Positions 24,706 to 32,701 of a stretch of 48,408 nt of DNA are shown here, piece after piece. The stretch's first letter is position 1. Every line of letters begins with the position of its first letter. Source of the stretch: an uncultured Collinsella sp. Lineage in GTDB: Bacteria; Actinomycetota; Coriobacteriia; Coriobacteriales; Coriobacteriaceae. The notes beneath the pieces are model-generated. The model was not told the DNA's origin. It worked only from the letters and a program-made list of their open reading frames with translations, and ran no database searches. The translations under genes and the position numbers were made by a program. Location: contig USDH01000001.1 in assembly GCA_900553415.1 (NCBI GenBank), forward strand, positions 1 through 48,408. The letters run 5' to 3'.

Positions 24706-25374
24706 CTACTCGCCCAAGATTAGCTCGGCGAGTTCGTCCTGCGTATCTACCACGTAGTCGGCGCCGGCGGCTTCCAGCTCTGCGCGGCCGCGGAAGCCCC
24801 AGCTGACGCCCGCGCTCTTAAGGCCGGCGTTGTGGCCGGTCAGAACATCGACATTCGAATCGCCCACATAGAGCGTGGTTGCCGGATCGGCGCCCAGCTC
24901 TTTCATCACATGCAACGTGACGGGTGCCTCGGGCTTGGGCGGAAATGCGCCCACACGGCCCTGTACCAGCGCAAAGCGATCGGGGCCAAAGTATTTCTCG
25001 ATAAGCGGGGCTGCCGAAATATGATCCTTGTTGGTGAGCACGGCAAGCTGAACGCCCGCTGTGCGCAGACGGTCGAGCATCTCAATCGTGCCGGCGTAGG
25101 GTGAGGTGTGGTCCTCCTTGTGCTCGCCGTAATAGGCCCTAAACTCGGCAAGCGTCTGCTCAAACATACGGCCGTCGCCCGCGTACTCGGCGGGCATAAA
25201 GCGCTCGACCAGCTTGAGCATGCCGTTTCCCACCTTGTAGCGGTACTCGTCTACGGCAAACGTGGGCCAGCCGTGCATCTCGCAGGTATGGTTGCTGGCG
25301 GCCGCCAGGTCCTCGAGCGTGTTGAGGATGGTGCCATCCAGATCAAAGATCACATGGGAAAAAGCTGCTGCCAT
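24706..25374 (-). CDS. gph: HAD-family phosphatase, probable phosphoglycolate phosphatase
   Basis: Protein of 222 residues. HAD motif I is DLDGTILNT (about 9-17), motif II is VLTNKD, motif III is the lysine in FPPKPEAP, and motif IV is YVGDSNVD. The cap domain between I and II is helical, as in phosphoglycolate and related small-substrate phosphatases. AGGAG lies 6 nt before ATG 25374; the frame to 25437 adds an unsupported extension. The substrate cannot be fixed from sequence, since this subfamily also includes other sugar-phosphate phosphatases. Single gene, convergent with the lipoprotein gene. Confidence 0.85.
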   Translation of the reverse strand: MAAAFSHVIFDLDGTILNTLEDLAAASNHTCEMHGWPTFAVDEYRYKVGNGMLKLVERFMPAEYAGDGRMFEQTLAEFRAYYGEHKEDHTSPYAGTIEMLDRLRTAGVQLAVLTNKDHISAAPLIEKYFGPDRFALVQGRVGAFPPKPEAPVTLHVMKELGADPATTLYVGDSNVDVLTGHNAGLKSAGVSWGFRGRAELEAAGADYVVDTQDELAELILGE

Positions 25375-25479
25375 GGGTGCTCCTGCCGCTTGAGTTGTAA
25401 AACGCACCCCATGATACTGGGCATGCGTGCCGGGCATGTTTGGAATCTGAATATCTTTAATAGCCCTGAGCCTTTGTCG

Positions 25480-26514
25480 TTAGCAAATCCTCGGCAGTTG
25501 TTCTCCCACAAGCATGTCGAGGATACGGGTCGAGCCCCAGCCGGTGCGTACGCGCACGGCGGGACGGGCGCCCTCGGCAAGTGGCAGCACGCGACCGATG
25601 ATGGCGGCGTTCTCGCCGTAGCGGGCGGCGCGCATGGCTGCCAGCGCGGCATCGGCTTGCTCGGCCGGCACCACGGCAACCATCTTGCCCTCGTTTGCCA
25701 CCTGCAGCACATCGTAACCGAGCATCTCACATGCCGCCTGCACGTCGGGGCGCACGGGCACGGCATCCTCGTCGATCTCCATGGCAACGCCGCTGGCCTG
25801 GGCAAACTCGTTGAGCGTGGATGCCAGGCCGCCGCGCGTGGGGTCGCGGAAGCAGCGGGTGTCGGGGGCGGCGGCGAGCACGTCGGCAATCAGATGATTG
25901 AGCGGCGCAGCATCGCTTTCGATGTCGCTCGAAAACGCCAAGCCCTCGCGCTGGCTCATGATGGCGATGCCGTGGTCGCCTAGCGTACCCGATACCAGGA
26001 TGGCGTCGCCGGGCCGACAGTTCGCACCGCTGAGCGTTACGCCCGCGGGCACTTCGCCCACGCCGGCGGTATTGATGTAGACGCCGTCGGCACCGCCACG
26101 CTCGACCACCTTGGTGTCGCCGGTGATTATGGACACGCCCGCCTCGCGCGCCGTTTCGGCCATGGTCTGCACAATCTGGCGCAGCTTGTCCATGGGATAG
26201 CCCTCTTCGAGGATAAAGCCGCATGAGAGGTAGCGCACGTTAGCGCCCGAGGTCGCGACGTCGTTGACGGTTCCGCATACGGCGAGTCGGCCGATATTGC
26301 CGCCGGGGAAGAACTGCGGCGTTACCACAAAGCTGTCGGTCGACATGGCGATTCGCCCGCTTGCGGGCAGTGCGGCGACACCGGCATCGTTGCCCGCAAG
26401 CAGCTCGGGCGACCCAAAGGCATCCAGAAAGACCTCATCGATAATGCGCTTCATCATCTGGCCGCCGGAGCCGTGGCCCAGCAGGACAGTGCTATCGGTG
26501 GCAGTACGGGACAT
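25480..26514 (-). CDS. hypE: Hydrogenase maturation protein HypE
   Basis: Turns the carbamoyl group placed on its C-terminal cysteine by HypF into thiocyanate, the source of the CN ligands of the [NiFe] site. The protein has 344 residues and ends PRIC, with the required last Cys. The N-terminal AIRS/PurM-like ATP-binding part has GHGSGG and GNDAG, and the C-terminal part has DPTRGGLAST. It is the last gene of the hyp group, 48 nt after hypD. Confidence 0.96.
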   Translation of the reverse strand: MSRTATDSTVLLGHGSGGQMMKRIIDEVFLDAFGSPELLAGNDAGVAALPASGRIAMSTDSFVVTPQFFPGGNIGRLAVCGTVNDVATSGANVRYLSCGFILEEGYPMDKLRQIVQTMAETAREAGVSIITGDTKVVERGGADGVYINTAGVGEVPAGVTLSGANCRPGDAILVSGTLGDHGIAIMSQREGLAFSSDIESDAAPLNHLIADVLAAAPDTRCFRDPTRGGLASTLNEFAQASGVAMEIDEDAVPVRPDVQAACEMLGYDVLQVANEGKMVAVVPAEQADAALAAMRAARYGENAAIIGRVLPLAEGARPAVRVRTGWGSTRILDMLVGEQLPRIC

Positions 26515-26562
26515 ATCGAAAACTCCAATCGTGGGTGGTGCCGGTACGCGGGGGCGTCCGGG

Positions 26563-27675
26563 CTAGTCGCGGTATCTAAAGTACGCCGCGCAGCTGCCTT
26601 CGGAGCTCACCATGCAGGGGCCGACGGGGTGTTCGGGCGTACATGCGTGGCCGAACAGCGGGCAGTCGCTCGGTGTGATGGCTCCGCGAAGCACGTCGCC
26701 GCAGCGGCACCCGCGTGGCTCGACCGTCGCCTCAACGGGCACGTCAAAGCGGGCGCCGGCATCAAAGCGCGCGAATTCGGGTCGGATGGAAAGACCCGAA
26801 GCCGCAATCGGCCCCAGCCCGCGCCACGTGGTGTCGCATGGCTCAAACACCTGCTCGACCAGCTGGCGCGCTACGGGATTGCCGTCTGCATTGACGCCAC
26901 GGCGGTAGGCGTTGTCGATTGCGGGCCTGTGCTCGACAATCATCTGGACCAGCATGCAGATGCCCTGCAAGATATCGACCGGCTCAAACCCGGTGACTAC
27001 GCCGGGGGTCTCGAACTCATCGACCAAAAACCCAAAGGGTGCCAGGCCTGTGATGGTAGCGACGTGACCAGGCAGGATAAAGCCGTCGATGGCGGTCTCG
27101 GGGTCGTTGGAGATCGCACGCAGAGCCGGCGGCGTGGTCTTGTGAGCACAGTAGACCGAGAAGTTCTGGAGCCCGCGCGCGTCGGCCTCCAGGATAGCGG
27201 CGGCAATGGTGGGCGTTGTGGTCTCAAAGCCGACGCCCATAAAGATGACCGGGCGTTCGGGATTTTGCTCGGCAATGTCGAGTGCGTCGAGCGGAGAGTA
27301 GACGATGCGGATGTCGCGCCCCGCCGCCTTTTGCGCGGCAAGCGAGGTGGACGATCCGGGCACGCGCATCATGTCGCCAAAGGTGGTGATGATGGCGCCG
27401 TCCATGTTGGAAAGCGCGATTGCGTGATCGATGTCGCGGTTGGCGGTGACGCAAACGGGGCACCCCGGGCCGCTTAGCAGTTTGAGCCCCGTCGGCATAA
27501 TGGAGCGAAAGCCATAGCGGCCAATGCTCACGGTATGCGTACCGCAGACTTCCATAAGGTTGATGCTGCGGTTGCCGACAAGCTCATGAATACGATCGAT
27601 GAGCTCGCGGGCCAGCTTGGGGTCGCGAAATGCCGAAAAGTCGATACCGGAGCGAACCGGCTGCGCCGCCGCCAC
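26563..27675 (-). CDS. hypD: Hydrogenase maturation protein HypD
   Basis: Iron-sulfur scaffold of 370 residues that, with HypC, holds the Fe(CN)2CO unit during assembly. Family motifs seen are MEVCGTHTVSIGRYG, SGPGCPVC, MGVGFETTTP and the Cys-rich end with CRCGDVLRG. The GTG start overlaps the last base of the hypC stop (TAGTG), so translation is coupled. Confidence 0.96.
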   Translation of the reverse strand: MAAAQPVRSGIDFSAFRDPKLARELIDRIHELVGNRSINLMEVCGTHTVSIGRYGFRSIMPTGLKLLSGPGCPVCVTANRDIDHAIALSNMDGAIITTFGDMMRVPGSSTSLAAQKAAGRDIRIVYSPLDALDIAEQNPERPVIFMGVGFETTTPTIAAAILEADARGLQNFSVYCAHKTTPPALRAISNDPETAIDGFILPGHVATITGLAPFGFLVDEFETPGVVTGFEPVDILQGICMLVQMIVEHRPAIDNAYRRGVNADGNPVARQLVEQVFEPCDTTWRGLGPIAASGLSIRPEFARFDAGARFDVPVEATVEPRGCRCGDVLRGAITPSDCPLFGHACTPEHPVGPCMVSSEGSCAAYFRYRD

Positions 27676-27935
27676 TAGTATGCCTCGGCTGGGTTGGTGG
27701 CGAGTTGGTCCTCTTTGGCCAGCTCGGTCATGGTATTGACGAGCTCGAGTGTCTCTTGGGCTTCCTGCTCGTCGACAATCTGAATGCCAAAGCCGGCGTG
27801 CACGAGAATATAGTCGCCTACCTGTGCCGTCGGCACGAGGCGCAGCGAAACGGGGCGCTCGATGCCCATCATGTCGACGGTCGCCTTAAGGTCGTCGTCG
27901 CGTTTGACCACTTTACCGGGAACGGCAAGGCACAT
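27675..27935 (-). CDS. hypC: Hydrogenase maturation chaperone HypC
   Basis: Small chaperone of 86 residues that carries the Fe(CN)2CO unit from HypD to the large hydrogenase subunit. It starts MCLAVPGKV; the second-position Cys is the essential ligand once Met is removed. The middle has VGDYILVHAGFGIQ, as usual. The ribosome site is AAGGGGAAC. Confidence 0.96.
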   Translation of the reverse strand: MCLAVPGKVVKRDDDLKATVDMMGIERPVSLRLVPTAQVGDYILVHAGFGIQIVDEQEAQETLELVNTMTELAKEDQLATNPAEAY

Positions 27936-28066
27936 AATGTTCCCCTTTTATACGTTTTGCGCTGGATAGGCGCCTAATTACCCATCAGTTGATGGTAGCG
28001 CTCGCGGGAGTCACGAGCAAACGCGTTACACCTGTGAGACGGCGGCGCGCAGGCTGGCAAAACAGC

Positions 28067-30520
28067 CTATCGCAACGCCGTCTGCGCGAGGCGAGCGCGA
28101 GCGATGGCGGCCTGACCGTAGGCGATGCAGCCGTCGTTGGCGGGTACAGCGTGGGGGACCAAGACGGCAAGACCGGCGTCTTTGAGTTCGTGGGTAAGGA
28201 GCTGAAGCAAAAGCCGGTTCATGAACACACCGCCCGAGAGCGCGACGGTATCGAGGCCTTCGCGCGCGCAGATTTCGCGTGCGATTCGTGCCGAAGAGCG
28301 CACGATGGCGATATGGAAGTCGAGCGCGAGCCTGTCGGCCGGCGCGCCTGCCTCGATTCCATTCAGAAGAGCTTCGATGAGCGGTTGGGGGTCCAAGATG
28401 GGGGAGTCGTCGGCAGACGTGAATACGCCCGTATGATTGCCGTCGAGACGAACGGTCTTACCGTCGAGCGCGCGCCAGGCGGCGGCTTCGAGTTCTATGG
28501 CGGGTTCGCCTTCGTAGGTTGCCTTGTCGCAGATGCCCAGAATCGCTGCCGCGGCATCAAAGAGACGCCCCATGCTGCTGGTACGCGGGCTGTTGATGCC
28601 GCGCTCGATCATGGTGGCTGTCACGCTGCGTGTTTGCTCGTCGAGGGTGCCCAATAGCCCCGCGGCACCCGGATGCTCGAGCAGGCCGAGCTCGCTCAGC
28701 AGGGCAAAGGCATTGCGCCGGGCATCGCGCACGGATGTGGCTCCGCCTGGCAGCGCCCAGGTGCGCAGGTGCGCGGCGCGTTCAAAATCGGCAAGGCCGG
28801 CGATAAGAAACTCACCGCCCCATATGGTGCCGTCGGTGCCGGCACCCGTACCATCGAAGGCAATACCGAGGACGCGTGCATCAGGCGCAATCCGGCCAGC
28901 GACAATCGCCTCTGCCATTACGCTCGCGATGTGCGCATGATGATGCTGGATTTCGATTAGCGGCAGACTGTGCTCCCGTGCCCGCTCACGCGCCCACTGG
29001 CTCGATAGATAGTTGGGATGCATGTCGCATGCCAGGGCGGCAGGCGTCAGGTCAAAGAGGTTTTCTAGACGTGCGCGGGCGGCGCTCCAGGCATCGAAGG
29101 TCGCGCCGTTTTCGACATCGCCGATATGCTGCGACACAAAACAGGCCACATGGCCGTCGGCGTCCTCGCGCGTGAGCGCGATCGTGGCTTTTTGCTGCGG
29201 CCCGCAGGCGAGCACGCAGGGTGCAGTGCCGTCGAGCGCCGGCAGCGACAACGGTTGCGGCGCATATCCGCGTGCGCGACGCACAGGCATGACGGTGCCG
29301 TCGACCACACGTACCACGGAGTCGTCGTAGCGTGAGAGAATCGCACGGTCGTTGCCAAGTAGCGCGTCGGCGATGCCGGCGGCAACAAGATGTTCCCATG
29401 CAAGGGCATCGTCGGTCTCGATAGGTTCCTCGCTCAGGTTTCCGCTGGTCATGACCAGCGCGTGCATGCCATGCGACGAGGCAGCTGCAAGCAGCAGATG
29501 CTGAAGCGGTGTATAGGGGAGCATGACGCCGAGATCGGGTAGATCGTGCGCGACGGATGGCGCGAGTGTAAGGCCGTCGGGGGAATCTCCCTCGCCAACA
29601 ACACGGCGGCGCAGCAGCACAATGGGGCGGATGCTGCCGGCCAGCAAGTCGCGCTCGGCATCATCGACATGGCACAGGCGTTCAGTATCGGCAAGGCTGC
29701 GCACCATAACGGCAAGCGGCTTGTTGCTGCGGCGCTTGCGACGGCGCAGCTCGACCACCGCCTGCTCATTGGCGGCGTTGCAGGCCAGATGGAATCCGCC
29801 CAGCCCCTTGATGGCGACAATACCGCCGCTGGCCAGCAGCTCGACACAGCGGTCAATAATGGCATCGCTGGTTTCGCGCGTGCTGCCGACGGCCGGCATC
29901 GCCCCCGAGCCCTCGAGCTCCATGTCGCCCGCCGCCTCGCGCCAGGTAATATGTGGCCCGCAGTCAAAGCAGGCATCGGGCTGCGCATGAAAGCGCCGGT
30001 CAAGCGGGTCGCCATACTCTGCAGCGCACTCGGGGCACATAGGAAAGCAATCCATCGACGTGGCCGCTCGGTCATAAGGCAGCGACCGGATGATGGTAAA
30101 GCGCGGCCCGCAGTTGGTGCAGTTGATAAAGGGGTAGTGATAGCGACGGTCGGCGGGGTCGAACAGTTCGCGCAGGCAGTCGTCACAGGTGGCGATATCG
30201 GGGGAGATGAGCGTCGTGTGCACGGTCTGATCCTGTGACGCTACAATACGAAAGACCTGCTCATCGTCGGCATCCCAAGCGTCGGGCTCCAGGTCTGCAA
30301 CAGCGACATGCTCAACGCGGGCTGCGGCCGGCGCGTGCTCCGACAGCGCGGTGACAAATTCGTCGAGCGCCTCGCTCAAAGCATGCGCCTCGATGTGTAC
30401 GCCATCGCCCGCGTTGAGCACCCAGCCGCAGATGCCATGCGCCATAGCCTCGCGATACACAAATGGCCGCATGCCAACGCCCTGCACAATGCCCGTCACA
30501 TGAATATGCACATGCCGCAT
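28067..30520 (-). CDS. hypF: Carbamoyltransferase HypF
   Basis: Makes the carbamoyl group for the cyanide ligands from carbamoyl phosphate and ATP. The protein has 817 residues. In order: acylphosphatase domain (about 1-90, GIVQGVGMRPFVYR), two zinc fingers (CDDCLREL with CTNCGPRF, and CPECAAEY with CFDCGPH, about 105-190), YrdC-like domain (about 210-390, AIKGLGGFHLACNA), and Kae1-like transferase domain (HHHAHIASV, FDGTGAGTDG). Start 30520 is preferred because GAGGGGA lies upstream; ATG 30538 adds six residues. The gap to hypC is 131 nt, so hypC may also have its own start of transcription. Confidence 0.96.
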   Translation of the reverse strand: MRHVHIHVTGIVQGVGMRPFVYREAMAHGICGWVLNAGDGVHIEAHALSEALDEFVTALSEHAPAAARVEHVAVADLEPDAWDADDEQVFRIVASQDQTVHTTLISPDIATCDDCLRELFDPADRRYHYPFINCTNCGPRFTIIRSLPYDRAATSMDCFPMCPECAAEYGDPLDRRFHAQPDACFDCGPHITWREAAGDMELEGSGAMPAVGSTRETSDAIIDRCVELLASGGIVAIKGLGGFHLACNAANEQAVVELRRRKRRSNKPLAVMVRSLADTERLCHVDDAERDLLAGSIRPIVLLRRRVVGEGDSPDGLTLAPSVAHDLPDLGVMLPYTPLQHLLLAAASSHGMHALVMTSGNLSEEPIETDDALAWEHLVAAGIADALLGNDRAILSRYDDSVVRVVDGTVMPVRRARGYAPQPLSLPALDGTAPCVLACGPQQKATIALTREDADGHVACFVSQHIGDVENGATFDAWSAARARLENLFDLTPAALACDMHPNYLSSQWARERAREHSLPLIEIQHHHAHIASVMAEAIVAGRIAPDARVLGIAFDGTGAGTDGTIWGGEFLIAGLADFERAAHLRTWALPGGATSVRDARRNAFALLSELGLLEHPGAAGLLGTLDEQTRSVTATMIERGINSPRTSSMGRLFDAAAAILGICDKATYEGEPAIELEAAAWRALDGKTVRLDGNHTGVFTSADDSPILDPQPLIEALLNGIEAGAPADRLALDFHIAIVRSSARIAREICAREGLDTVALSGGVFMNRLLLQLLTHELKDAGLAVLVPHAVPANDGCIAYGQAAIARARLAQTALR

Positions 30521-30540
30521 GTGGCTTCCCCTCGTCAAAA

Positions 30541-30620
30541 CCGACCAAAAAGGGACAGGTTTATTTTGGTCGGTAAAACTTCTAAACCTGCCAAAACAAA
30601 CCTGTCCCTTTTTGGCAGGT
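30541..30620 (-). repeat. Inverted pair of GGGAC-loop hairpins (REPIN-like) between nikR and hypF
   Basis: Hairpin 1: CCGACCAAAA/TTTTGGTCGG (30541-30573). Hairpin 2: ACCTGCCAAAA/TTTTGGCAGGT (30586-30620). Loop 1 (AGGGACAGGTTT) is the exact reverse complement of part of loop 2 (AAACCTGTCCCT), so the whole 80 nt can also form one long hairpin. Stems differ but each stays paired. Confidence 0.85.
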
Positions 30621-30638
30621 GCGCTGCGGGAAATCCCG

Positions 30639-31133
30639 CTACAGCCCCAGGCTCTGCTTGGTGGCGGCGCAGGTGAGCTCGCCGTGCTTAACGCCGCGCA
30701 GTCCCAGCAACCGGTCCGCTAGCTCATAGACGCGTTTGCCGCGACCCTTGAGCGCCAGAATCTCCAGGCAGTTGTGGTGGTCCAGATGCACGTGCATGGT
30801 CGAGACAATCTCGTCGGTGTAGTCGTGCTGCACCTCGTCCAGACGGCGCGTCAGATCGCCGGTATGGTGGTCATAGATCATGGTGAGCGAACCGATGACC
30901 TGCTCGTCGGGCGTGCGCATCTGCTCCTTGGCGATCGAGGCGCGAATCAGATCGCGTACGGCCTCGGATCGGTTAGCCACGTCACCGCGGCGCGCGATCT
31001 GCTCGTCAAAGCGGCGCAGCAGGTCGTCGGGCGCGGTGACCGAAAAGCGGACCAGCTCGGAGCTGGAGCCGCTGTAGCGGCAGCTTGCATCGTCGTCCGC
31101 ACCGTGATTGTGCGCGTGCTCGTGCTCGGCCAC
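30639..31133 (-). CDS. nikR: Nickel-responsive regulator NikR
   Basis: Ribbon-helix-helix repressor of 164 residues that binds DNA when nickel is present. The DNA-binding part is at about 26-70 (ELVRFSVTAPDDLLRRFD). The nickel site has H103, H114, H116 and C122, with exactly the E. coli NikR spacing (H76, H87, H89, C95). A His-rich N-terminal extension (MAEHEHAHNHGADDD) is not part of the usual protein and may bind metal. It starts 1 nt after the previous gene and lies upstream of hypF on the same strand, linking nickel supply to hydrogenase maturation. Confidence 0.95.
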   Translation of the reverse strand: MAEHEHAHNHGADDDASCRYSGSSSELVRFSVTAPDDLLRRFDEQIARRGDVANRSEAVRDLIRASIAKEQMRTPDEQVIGSLTMIYDHHTGDLTRRLDEVQHDYTDEIVSTMHVHLDHHNCLEILALKGRGKRVYELADRLLGLRGVKHGELTCAATKQSLGL

Positions 31134-31134
31134 G

Positions 31135-31383
31135 TTACACCAGTTTCACAGAGCCGACGGAGTTGTGGTCGGCCTCGATGGCCTCCTCGTAGCCCTCGAG
31201 CGCATCGTGCGCCTCGTGGAGTGCCGCCATGGCGGCCTCGAGCTTGGCGCCAATGCGCTCCATGTCAAAGTTCTCGGTCGCATGCAGCAGCTGATGGCTC
31301 CACTCGTGAGCGAGCTCAATGGTGTCGTCGACCTGCTTGACGCTCATGGCAAGCTGGCTCATGTTCATTCCGACGTCATGCAT
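31135..31383 (-). CDS. Small helical protein of unknown function, cotranscribed with nikR
   Basis: Protein of 82 residues, almost all predicted helix, rich in Ala, Glu, His and Met (MHDVGMNMSQLAMSV, then WSHQLLHATENF). It has no signal peptide or known motif. GGAGACTCCCC lies before the start. Its stop is immediately before nikR (1-nt gap), so it is surely in the same operon and may be a partner in nickel handling or a small four-helix dimer. I do not recognise it; the spread of His residues is suggestive only. Confidence 0.8.
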   Translation of the reverse strand: MHDVGMNMSQLAMSVKQVDDTIELAHEWSHQLLHATENFDMERIGAKLEAAMAALHEAHDALEGYEEAIEADHNSVGSVKLV

Positions 31384-31460
31384 GGGGAGTCTCCTTTTGT
31401 ACGGGGCGATATGGTGGTTCAGATTCTACTACGCCCGCCTTGAGCGCCGCCGCATAAGAA

Positions 31461-31493
31461 AACGGGTGCGAGTCCGTCTGACCCGCACCCGTT
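31461..31493 (-). terminator. Terminator for trxA on the minus strand
   Basis: Perfect 10-bp stem AACGGGTGCG/CGCACCCGTT. Read on the minus strand it is followed by TTTTCTTAT. It separates trxA from the nikR operon. Confidence 0.8.
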
Positions 31494-31604
31494 CACTGGG
31501 GGCTGTTTGTATCTACCATACTATCCGTGGTCGCACGCGCCGCACCCGGCAGTCCGGCGAGCGGTGCAAAACCGCTCATGGACGGCGGGCAAGTAACAAG
31601 CGTA

Positions 31605-31925
31605 TTACAGATGCTTCTCCAGCAGCGCCTGCAGCCTCGCCTTGGGCAGAGCGCCAACCGAGCGGTCAATCTCCTCGCCGTTCTTAAACACAATCAGCGT
31701 GGGGATGCTCATGACGCCATACTTCATGGCCAGGTCCTGGTTGTCGTCGACGTTGCATTTGGCAACGGCAAGCTTGCCCGCCAGCTCATCGGCTACCTCG
31801 TCCACGATGGGCGAGAGCGATCGGCAGGGCCCGCACCAGGGCGCCCAAAAATCGACCAGCACGGGCAGGCTGTCGTTAACGATGGAATCGAAGTTCTCGG
31901 GGGTAATCTGCTTAATGTCAGCCAT
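31605..31925 (-). CDS. trxA: Thioredoxin
   Basis: Disulfide reductase of 106 residues, cytoplasmic, with the classic active site WCGPC in VDFWAPWCGPC and the cis-proline in MSIPTLIVF. Start 31925 has GGAGGTCACC directly upstream; the frame to 32009 adds an unsupported extension. Monocistronic with a terminator after it. Confidence 0.96.
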   Translation of the reverse strand: MADIKQITPENFDSIVNDSLPVLVDFWAPWCGPCRSLSPIVDEVADELAGKLAVAKCNVDDNQDLAMKYGVMSIPTLIVFKNGEEIDRSVGALPKARLQALLEKHL

Positions 31926-32061
31926 GGTGACCTCCATAATACGACGCGGCTCGGCCGCGTAAAACTCAGTACGACCGTGCTTATACCCAGCCGCCCGCAA
32001 AGCAACCACTCGCGGGCAGCTCTTTTATATAATGGTGGGCACGCAAACGATTGGAGAGCGC

Positions 32062-32637
32062 ATGTCCACGTCACAAAGCCAGAAAAAAGAAGCCATCGCC
32101 CAGGCGGCCGAGCAGGAGCTCACATCGCTTGCGGTCCGTGGCGTGCGCATCGTGGGTAACGCGTGCTCGCCGATCGTGCTGGTCAAAGGCGATTTGGACG
32201 AGGCCGAGCGTTCGGGCGGCGAGCTGGCTGCCGGTCCGGACGGTGCTGCGCTGCGCAAGGCGCTTGGGGCCATCGGCTACGCGCCCGAGGATTTTTGCGT
32301 GCTGGCAAGCGTCGCCGGCACAGGTGACGGAGCGGTCGCGGTGGGCGAGACTCTGCCGTGCGAGCTGTTCCGCGAGGCGCTTGAGGCTCTGGATCCCGAG
32401 GCGGTGCTGCTGCTCGATAACAGCGCGGCCGATGTCATGCGCGAAACCTACGCCGATATGCTCGTGGCGATTGATGACTTCGACACCGCCATGCTCAAGC
32501 CCGGCCTGGTCGCCCATGTGCAGGGCCGCCGCGTGCTCGCGCTCGATGGCTTTGAGGCGGCGCTGACCGACAAAGCGGCCAAGCAGCGCATGTGGGCCTA
32601 CATCAAGCAGCTGACCCCGGCGGTCGCTCCACTGTAG
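32062..32637 (+). CDS. Protein of unknown function
   Basis: Protein of 191 residues, acidic and Ala-rich, with alternating strand and helix patterns (VRIVGNACSPIVLVKGD, then GYAPEDFCVLASVAGTG). No signal, membrane segment or known motif is seen. TTGGAGAGCG precedes ATG 32062, and TATAAT occurs at 32028-32033. It is divergent from trxA and convergent with the AgrC-like kinase. I cannot name it. The WAYIKQL end and regular fold suggest a genuine cytoplasmic protein. Confidence 0.75.
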   Translation: MSTSQSQKKEAIAQAAEQELTSLAVRGVRIVGNACSPIVLVKGDLDEAERSGGELAAGPDGAALRKALGAIGYAPEDFCVLASVAGTGDGAVAVGETLPCELFREALEALDPEAVLLLDNSAADVMRETYADMLVAIDDFDTAMLKPGLVAHVQGRRVLALDGFEAALTDKAAKQRMWAYIKQLTPAVAPL

Positions 32638-32701
32638 CGGATCGGCACCGGCGAGCGATTGCCTGGCGGGCGAGGCGCGCCGCGAGATCGGCGCCGTACT
32701 T

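Noticed and set aside
31540..31600. Small structured RNA between trxA and its terminator
   Set aside because: Only one short stem (GAGCGGT/ACCGCTC) is visible, with no conserved RNA motif; it is part of the trxA 3' region.
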